A stretch of DNA of 64,000 bases from Candidatus Fermentimicrarchaeum limneticum (GTDB lineage Archaea > Micrarchaeota > Micrarchaeia > Burarchaeales > Fermentimicrarchaeaceae): positions 372,001 to 436,000 of the forward strand of contig CP058998.1 of assembly GCA_013426015.1 (NCBI GenBank), read 5' to 3'. The first letter of the stretch is position 1. Each line of letters begins with the position of its first letter. A model generated the notes under the pieces. It did not search any database, was not told the DNA's origin, and saw only the letters and a program-made list of their open reading frames with translations. Positions 58,439-64,000 of the stretch are shown one piece after another. Position numbers and translations under genes: made by a program.

Positions 58439-59521
58439 ATGTGGGAGTTCCAGCTCCCCACCAAGATAATTTTTGGGAGGGGGAGCATAGACAGAGTATG
58501 GGAGAACGTTGACAAAAAGAAGGTTCTGCTTGTTACGGGGAAGAGCGGCTTCAGGGAGCAGACTGCGAGAAAAATCCGGAAACAGCTCGGCAGCGCTGAG
58601 ATTGCCGTCTACGACAAGGTGGAGCCCAACCCCACCTACCAGAATGTCGATGAGGGGGTTGAGCTGGTGAGTGATGCCAGGAGCCAGATGATTATAGCGC
58701 TTGGAGGGGGAAGCGTCATTGATGCAGCAAAACTCATTGCATTGCTTGCGGTGAACGAGGGCGATGCATACGATTACGCCTTCCGTGGTAAGAAGATTGA
58801 GAGGAAGGGTCTGCCGCTTCTAGCAATTCCAACCACCGCAGGGACGGGCAGCGAGGTGACGCCCTTCGCTGTAATTTCAGACAAGGAGAAGAAGCTCAAG
58901 GCCCCGGTGAGGAACAGGTATCTTTTCCCCAAGGTGGCGGTGGTTGACCCCCAGCTTACCGCCAGCATGCCAAAGGAGCTGACTGCAAATACCGGCGCGG
59001 ACGCGCTGGCGCATGCGCTTGAGGCCCTCTGGTCCAAAAAGGCAGGGCCTATAACAGATTACCTTGCACTGAGAGCGGTGAAGATAATCTTTGAAAACCT
59101 GAAGAAGGCCTGCGATGAGCCCCAGAATATAGAAGTGAGGGAGGAGATGTCCCTGGCAAGCCTGCTTGGCGGAATGGCAATAAGCAATGCCTGGACAGGC
59201 CCTGCACATGCAATCTCATATCCATTTACGACTCATTTCGGAGTTGCGCACGGGAATGCCTGCTCCCTCACGCTGCCGGAAGTGATGGAATTCAACGCCC
59301 TGAAGTCGGAGAAGATAAACAGGATAACGCAGCTCTACGGGCCTGAGAAGCTCAGGGAGCTTTTCAAGGGGGTTGGCTTGAAGACAAAGCTGAGCGAGGT
59401 TGGTGTAAAGAAGGAGGATATACCCGTCATCCTGGAGGGAGTGGTTGCCTCAACACTTGAGACGAATATGGTTAAGATGGAGAAGGGCGATATTGAAGCT
59501 TTGCTGAATAAGATTCTGTAG
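58439..59521 (+). CDS. Iron-containing alcohol dehydrogenase, 360 aa
   Basis: N-terminal nucleotide-binding part with GGGSVIDAAKLIA; TTAGTGSEVTPFAV is conserved in the family; metal-binding residues include Asp in GADALAHALEA and His in GPAHAISYPF and FGVAHGNAC. Oxidises alcohols or reduces aldehydes with NAD(P); substrate unknown. Probably co-transcribed with the DUF357 gene. Confidence 0.9.
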   Translation: MWEFQLPTKIIFGRGSIDRVWENVDKKKVLLVTGKSGFREQTARKIRKQLGSAEIAVYDKVEPNPTYQNVDEGVELVSDARSQMIIALGGGSVIDAAKLIALLAVNEGDAYDYAFRGKKIERKGLPLLAIPTTAGTGSEVTPFAVISDKEKKLKAPVRNRYLFPKVAVVDPQLTASMPKELTANTGADALAHALEALWSKKAGPITDYLALRAVKIIFENLKKACDEPQNIEVREEMSLASLLGGMAISNAWTGPAHAISYPFTTHFGVAHGNACSLTLPEVMEFNALKSEKINRITQLYGPEKLRELFKGVGLKTKLSEVGVKKEDIPVILEGVVASTLETNMVKMEKGDIEALLNKIL

Positions 59522-59523
59522 TC

Positions 59524-60690
59524 CTATGCGCTCAGCACGCCCGGCATGAAGATGAGGAGCAAGCCGAGGAGCAGGAGGGTTGCTCCCCCCACAAGCTGGG
59601 AGAACTTGCCGTATTTTGACGAGAAGTCCGATGAGCTCAGCGTTATCACCGCCATGCTGAATATTATCATGTCGTCAAGCATGTAGAAAAATATGTAGAC
59701 AAGGATGTAGAGGTAGTACTCTAGCGCCGGAAGCTTGTTCAGGGCGAGGATTCTTGTGAATGTCGCGGGGAAGCCGGCAGAGCAGGCAAACTCTATGGTG
59801 TTCACTGTGAAAGCGAGTATGATTATTCCTAAAAATGTTGCCGGGACAATGCCTGGCTTGGAGATTTCATCGATTTTCTTCATAATCTTGCTCTGGGAGG
59901 CTGCGTCAGTCACCTTGCAGACTGCCTTCGGCAGCATGATGTAATCTTTCAGGTTCATCAGCCCTGCTCCAACGGCTATGAGACCGATTATGATTCTCGT
60001 TACGTCCATCAGGCCTATGAACAGGAACAGGTTCAGCCATGCCGACATTATCAGGAAATACCAGATTCCTGAGGAGATGACGAACGTTCCGACGATAAGA
60101 ATCATCTTACTCCTATCCTTTGTTCCCGTAAGCATCACAATGAGGTAGACGAGCACCCACATGGCGCACGGGTTGAAGCCGTCAAGTAGGCCGAGCAACA
60201 CGCTCAGCGCAGGCAGTGAGATAGTTCTCAAGTCCACTCTGCCAAGTATCGGGTAGTCCACAATGTAACTCTCAATGATTGTTGTGTTGATTGTCTGGTT
60301 GCCCTCGCTCCTCAGCACATTCACATAGGAGTCGGTGCATTCGCTTTCCGAACAATCCTTTATAATCTCTTCAATGAGTTTGCCGTGAGTGTCATAAGTG
60401 CCGTACCCGCTAATCATCTTGTCCCCGATATACGTCTGGGGCACCCCAGATGAAGTGACGGAGTACGCCTTCATGAACCTCTCCATAAGCTGCGAGTTCT
60501 CCTTGGATATGTCAACTGCGAAACTCTTCACCTCAAGTGAGGGATACTGCGATTGCAGCCTCGACAGGAAAAGCGACTCATCATGGCAGTGCGGGCAGGT
60601 GGTGGAATAGAAAAAGTAGACTGTGATATTGCCTGCCTGCGCTACTGCGGCAAGTAGGAATATCATCAGCAATGGGACAGTTTTCCTCAA
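59524..60690 (-). CDS. Thioredoxin-domain plus DsbD/CcdA-like membrane protein, 388 aa
   Basis: Start placed at TTG 60690, just downstream of TATA-like AATTTAAATTATG; earlier in-frame codons have no good start signal. Signal peptide (LLMIFLLAAVAQAG), then a thioredoxin fold with CPHC active site and cis-Pro region (GVPQTYIG). From about residue 160, six to seven membrane helices of the DsbD/CcdA type with LDGFNPCAMW and VNTIEFACSAGFP carrying the transmembrane Cys pair. It likely carries reducing power across the membrane. Confidence 0.85.
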   Translation of the reverse strand: MRKTVPLLMIFLLAAVAQAGNITVYFFYSTTCPHCHDESLFLSRLQSQYPSLEVKSFAVDISKENSQLMERFMKAYSVTSSGVPQTYIGDKMISGYGTYDTHGKLIEEIIKDCSESECTDSYVNVLRSEGNQTINTTIIESYIVDYPILGRVDLRTISLPALSVLLGLLDGFNPCAMWVLVYLIVMLTGTKDRSKMILIVGTFVISSGIWYFLIMSAWLNLFLFIGLMDVTRIIIGLIAVGAGLMNLKDYIMLPKAVCKVTDAASQSKIMKKIDEISKPGIVPATFLGIIILAFTVNTIEFACSAGFPATFTRILALNKLPALEYYLYILVYIFFYMLDDMIIFSMAVITLSSSDFSSKYGKFSQLVGGATLLLLGLLLIFMPGVLSA

Positions 60691-60722
60691 ACAAACACCA
60701 GTTGTGGATGGGTAAACATAAT

Positions 60723-61373
60723 TTAAATTCTTATACTCCTGAGATGGCTGCATTGGTTTCTGAGAGGACACTTCTCACAGAGCGGTTTAGTTTTGCAGTA
60801 GTTTTTTGCAAGTTCAACTATCAGGGCATGCATTTCCTTGTAAACCTCGAACTTTGCTGGGAGGTTGGAATGGAAGAACTCCTGCAGCTCGGCATAATCG
60901 CCTTTTGCATAACCTAGTCTCTCATAAACTCTTCTGGTGTAGGCGTCTATAGGAAAAATCAGCTTCTCGCCAGCGTATAAAAGAATTGAGTCGGCAGTTT
61001 CCGGTCCAACGCCATCAAGGGAGAGCAACTCGTTTCTCACCTCGTCAAGAGGTCTGGAGAAGAGAGGCTCCAGCTTTCCGTGGTATTTATTCTGCAGGTA
61101 TCCGGCAAACTTTCTTAGCCTCCTTGCCTTCTGCCTGTAGAATCCTGTTGGTCTTACGCATCTTTCCAGCTGGGGCAGGCTGGCTCCGGAGATTGCTTTT
61201 GGAGTAAGCAGGGATTCTTTCTTCAAGTTGTTTATTGCCTTCTCTACATTCCTCCATGTACTCTGCTGCGTTAGGAGGGCACCTACTATTACCTCGAATT
61301 TTGTTTCTGCAGGCCACCAATGCTGCTTTCCGAAATGCCCTACTAGTTTCCTATATATCTTAATCTGAGCCAT
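60723..61373 (-). CDS. Endonuclease III-family DNA glycosylase, 216 aa
   Basis: Helix-hairpin-helix LDGVGPETADSILLY followed by catalytic Asp in PIDAYTRR, and a C-terminal 4Fe-4S loop C-x6-C-x2-C-x5-C (CKTKPLCEKCPLRNQC). The Lys of bifunctional endonuclease III is replaced in the hairpin (GPETAD), so a glycosylase without lyase activity, such as the alkylbase MpgII-like or mismatch type, is likely. Base excision repair. Confidence 0.85.
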   Translation of the reverse strand: MAQIKIYRKLVGHFGKQHWWPAETKFEVIVGALLTQQSTWRNVEKAINNLKKESLLTPKAISGASLPQLERCVRPTGFYRQKARRLRKFAGYLQNKYHGKLEPLFSRPLDEVRNELLSLDGVGPETADSILLYAGEKLIFPIDAYTRRVYERLGYAKGDYAELQEFFHSNLPAKFEVYKEMHALIVELAKNYCKTKPLCEKCPLRNQCSHLRSIRI

Positions 61374-61421
61374 ATTTCCTAGTTAGACAGCAAAATATAT
61401 AAGTGGTTACTTAATCTAAGC

Positions 61422-62288
61422 ATGGCAAGGGCGCTTCCACGTATTTACGGGACGTACTTAACTAGTGGCAGGGTGCTGGTCTTGTTCGTGCTTGTCCTGC
61501 TTGTTTTTATTGCCACGGTTATTGCAATAGGTAGCATACGCGACGAGAAGGAGAGGGAGAGCGCTGGAATCTTAGCTGGAGTAATTCCGTTTGCGGTTTT
61601 GATCTTCCTGCTAGGTTTCAGCAGTTGGGCCAACTACAACACTATTGTCAACACCCCCACCTCAAGGCCGGGTGGGGTGGCGGCTGGCTTCGTGGAGGTT
61701 TACGGTGAGGCTGCGCCGAAAGGGGAGTATCTCAAAAGCCCTTTTGGCGGAGAGGAGTGCGCGTTCTACAGATATCGAGTATCTGAGGTTGAAGGCATAG
61801 GTCTTTATCTGAATGGCGACAGCGGTAACTTCTTAGTAAGGGACATCACAGGAGCAGTTGAGGTGGACCCCTACGGCGCAGAGTTCGACACCAGCGGCTG
61901 GCGGTCGTTCCACGTAAAAGAAAAAGAGAAAATCCCGTCTAGGATAAGCCATTTCATAGAGGAAGTGAGGAGGGATTACTGGTGGTCGCCATCAAGCGCA
62001 GTATTTAAGGGGAAGGATATGATGTACCAGGAGTATTTCATAAAGAAAGGGGAGAAGGTTTTTGTGACTGGAACTGCGGTTCCTTGGTACGACCTGAGCT
62101 CGGGCAAGTATGTCCCCAAGATCATTATAAAGAGGGGCAAGGATAATGGTTTCTTCTATATTTCGAAAAAGGAGGAGAGGGATGTGCTCAGGGATATGAG
62201 GAACCAAGCCATGCTGTTCATCAGTGGAGGCGGGCTTGCTACCATTGTTGGAGTGTGGTACATCCTACTAAAGCTGAAGGTTCTCTAA
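61422..62288 (+). CDS. GIDE-domain-like membrane protein, 288 aa
   Basis: Two N-terminal helices (about residues 18-38 and 52-70), a middle domain (FVEVYGEAAPKGEYLKSPFG, ECAFYRYRV, FLVRDITGAVEVDP) resembling the GIDE/MULAN outer-membrane ligase domain without the RING finger, and a C-terminal helix (about 263-285). Prokaryotic members have no settled role. Confidence 0.6.
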   Translation: MARALPRIYGTYLTSGRVLVLFVLVLLVFIATVIAIGSIRDEKERESAGILAGVIPFAVLIFLLGFSSWANYNTIVNTPTSRPGGVAAGFVEVYGEAAPKGEYLKSPFGGEECAFYRYRVSEVEGIGLYLNGDSGNFLVRDITGAVEVDPYGAEFDTSGWRSFHVKEKEKIPSRISHFIEEVRRDYWWSPSSAVFKGKDMMYQEYFIKKGEKVFVTGTAVPWYDLSSGKYVPKIIIKRGKDNGFFYISKKEERDVLRDMRNQAMLFISGGGLATIVGVWYILLKLKVL

Positions 62289-62346
62289 CCTACGCAGGAA
62301 TCAAGTATTAAATTGATTTCTCTCCAAATAGGTAGAGGGGTGAACC

Positions 62347-62802
62347 ATGTCAAGGCCTTCTTGGGACGAATATTTCATGAAGATATGCGATGTGGTTGCG
62401 GAGAGGTCAACCTGCAAGAGGCACAACTTCGGTGCTGTTATAGTGAGGGACAAAAGGCTGCTTGCAACTGGTTATAACGGTGCCCCGAGCGGACTGCCCC
62501 ATTGCCTGGAGATAGGCTGCTTGAGAGATGAACTGGGAATACCGAGCGGCACGAAGCACGAGATATGCAGGGGTGTTCATGCCGAGCAGAACGCCATAAT
62601 ACAGTGCGCCCTGCACGGAGTTTCCTCAAAGGATGCAACGATGTATGTCAACGGCATACCCTGCAAGATATGCGCCAAGATAATAATAAATTCTGGTATT
62701 AAGCGAGTGGTTTACGGCGGGGATTATGCAGACAAGGAGGCTTTTGAGCTTTTCAAGCAGGCAGGGGTTCAGATGGACCAATTGAAAACGAAGAAGAGGT
62801 GA
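62347..62802 (+). CDS. dCMP/CMP deaminase family protein, 151 aa
   Basis: Zinc-binding H-A-E (GVHAEQNAI) and P-C-x-x-C (GIPCKIC) of cytidine/deoxycytidylate deaminases. An extra Cys/His cluster near the N-terminus ([13 protein letters not shown]) is typical of dCMP deaminases. Makes dUMP for thymidylate synthesis. GAGGGGTGAA ribosome-binding site. Confidence 0.88.
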   Translation: MSRPSWDEYFMKICDVVAERSTCKRHNFGAVIVRDKRLLATGYNGAPSGLPHCLEIGCLRDELGIPSGTKHEICRGVHAEQNAIIQCALHGVSSKDATMYVNGIPCKICAKIIINSGIKRVVYGGDYADKEAFELFKQAGVQMDQLKTKKR

Positions 62803-62806
62803 CGTT

Positions 62807-63202
62807 ATGCCTTTGAGTGTTCTTCATTCTTTCATACATCAAACAGAGGAGAAGACGACGTCGCTGACAATCTCGCTTGGAGACGACGCACTGTTCATGA
62901 CCCTGAGCGACAAGGTGAACAAGAACCGGGTGAAACTCGATTTGGACGAGGTTGCCGGGCTTGCAGAAGCGATTGAGAAGAACAGGAGCTGGAGCGCATT
63001 CCACACATTCACTAATCTGCAGAACGTGGAGAGCAAGAATAGGATAAGCTACAATGATGGGTTCTTCAGTGTGGAGGGAGAAAAGAAGGTTGCGATGAAG
63101 CTCGGCGAAAGCGAGAGGGCCGCCTTCAAGAGGGTTTTGGAGTTCGCCTTCAACAAGATGATTGAAAGGAAGCTGGAGCAGGGAAGGAAATTCGGAAAAT
63201 GA
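62807..63202 (+). CDS. Unknown protein, 131 aa
   Basis: Starts four bases after the deaminase stop and is probably in its operon. An N-terminal beta region (SLTISLGDDALFMTL) is followed by helices with a basic C-terminus (ERKLEQGRKFGK). A ssDNA-binding-like fold is possible but unsupported by motif. Confidence 0.6.
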   Translation: MPLSVLHSFIHQTEEKTTSLTISLGDDALFMTLSDKVNKNRVKLDLDEVAGLAEAIEKNRSWSAFHTFTNLQNVESKNRISYNDGFFSVEGEKKVAMKLGESERAAFKRVLEFAFNKMIERKLEQGRKFGK

Positions 63203-63203
63203 A

Positions 63204-63710
63204 TCATCCCAATGCTTTCCTTCTGAAATCAGCTCCTACGACTTTTTCCAGTTCTTTTATCGCAGTAAATCGGGATACGTTTAGGTCAGTCATTATCTCA
63301 GAATCAGGCTTCTCAATTAACTTAATGAGTCCCTGGGTACTCTGTCTATTGGCGTGGAGTATAAGCTGTGCGACTGTTCCCAGGTCAGTGAGTATCTCTT
63401 TTTCCCTTTCCATAACGTTGTCCACTCTTCTGTCAAGAATTTTTACAGCTGCAGGATTCTTCCCAGTTGGAGTTTTTGCAGCCTGCTTCACCGCATCCTC
63501 AAGGAAGAGGCCGAATTTTATCTCTGTTTCTCCGAAAGTAAGCAAGTCGGAGTCCAGCGCCTTTATTTTTTCCGAAACTTTTTTCAGGAGCTTCTTTGGC
63601 TTTTCCTTCCAATCCATGTCTGCCTCAATCAATTCCCTTAGTCCATCAGCCATTTCGGCGAAACGTGTCTCCTTCTCGGTATGCTGCGAATATTTAAATC
63701 CAAAGCTCAT
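63204..63710 (-). CDS. Helical protein, possibly winged helix at the C-terminus, 168 aa
   Basis: Mostly helical and charged. The C-terminal segment STQGLIKLIEKPDSEIMTDL, then NVSRFTAIKELEKV, resembles a winged-helix DNA-binding unit. Upstream TATA-like element (minus strand of AAATATTCG-type sequence near 63690) is inside the coding start, so the promoter is unclear. Confidence 0.5.
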   Translation of the reverse strand: MSFGFKYSQHTEKETRFAEMADGLRELIEADMDWKEKPKKLLKKVSEKIKALDSDLLTFGETEIKFGLFLEDAVKQAAKTPTGKNPAAVKILDRRVDNVMEREKEILTDLGTVAQLILHANRQSTQGLIKLIEKPDSEIMTDLNVSRFTAIKELEKVVGADFRRKALG

Positions 63711-63778
63711 GAGCAGATTTTGATTTTTCCCATATAAAAAGATAGATTATAAAATTAGATCTGACGAAATAGTGATGT

Positions 63779-64000
63779 ATGAAAGTCAATGAAGGAAAGG
63801 CTCAGCTCAATTTAACAGATAAAGTCTTCTTCAACCCGCAGATGGAGTTCTGCAGGGATATCTCAAGCATAGGCGTTGGAGCATATTGCGAGGAGATTGG
63901 AAAAAGGATCCATGTGGTTGACGGGCTATGCGCTACTGGTGTGAGAGGCATCCGATATAAACTGGAGAGCAGCTGCGTTGGGAAGGTTGAGTTTGTTGAC
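63779..64000 (+). CDS. trm1: tRNA (guanine-26-N2)-dimethyltransferase, N-terminal part (partial)
   Basis: Runs off the right edge. FFNPQMEFCRDIS is the Trm1-specific N-terminal signature, and VVDGLCATGVRGIRY is the SAM-binding loop of that family. Trm1 methylates G26 of many tRNAs. TATA-like AGATTATAAAATT lies about 25 bases upstream of the ATG. Confidence 0.9.
   Translation, partial: MKVNEGKAQLNLTDKVFFNPQMEFCRDISSIGVGAYCEEIGKRIHVVDGLCATGVRGIRYKLESSCVGKVEFVD

Overview
The window is archaeal DNA. Genes start just downstream of TATA boxes, often with no leader. There is an archaeal-type tryptophanyl-tRNA synthetase, an Nre-family DNA repair protein, a DUF357 protein, an archaeal phosphopantetheine adenylyltransferase and the start of Trm1. 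I cannot name the lineage; a DPANN or euryarchaeal host is my guess.

Bases 1-46977 are an integrated virus or virus-like element present in at least two head-to-tail copies. Bases 1-20988 repeat at 25990-46977 (offset 25,989 bp) with every translated gene identical. Copy 1 is cut by the window's left edge. Copy 2 (20989-46977) is complete. Layout of one unit: attachment core; tyrosine integrase; an intergenic region full of RNA-like structure (22364-22851); AbrB-type regulators; a run of mini-genes for Cys-rich proteins (23929-25309); a SWIM zinc-finger protein; a 306-aa unknown; a 15-bp-repeat protein; a methyltransferase; a nuclease; then the virion block. The virion block holds a 1147-aa Ser-rich protein with a nucleotidyltransferase-like motif, membrane proteins, a 905-aa DNRLRE/LamG adhesin, a 97-aa two-helix candidate capsid protein and a 1106-aa fibre with about 25-residue repeats. 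Next come a second, reversed tyrosine recombinase and a P-loop ATPase module ending at the attachment core. The gene set resembles tailless or spindle-shaped archaeal viruses; this is inference, not proof.

The right junction with the chromosome (46977/46978) falls inside what looks like a C/D box guide sRNA gene on the minus strand. The element supplies the D box and D guide, so the gene is rebuilt on integration. The guide is complementary to the anticodon loop of tRNA-Leu(CAA), so the att core reads as that anticodon loop on the other strand.

The host flank (46978-64000) holds an IS200/IS605-type TnpB element inserted at the 5' end of an nre gene, a decayed relative of it, a frameshifted gene, hisS, hsp20, an SPL-like radical SAM protein, trpS, a fused CoaD/inosine-xanthosine triphosphatase, an iron alcohol dehydrogenase, a thioredoxin-DsbD fusion, an endonuclease III relative, a GIDE-like membrane protein, a dCMP deaminase and partial trm1.

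The most unusual points are the sRNA attachment site with tandem integration, a switch-like RNA over a ribosome-binding site (24781-24897), three tandem T-arm hairpins (22617-22691), and a roughly 23-base upstream element shared by one viral and two host promoters at the same distance from the TATA box.
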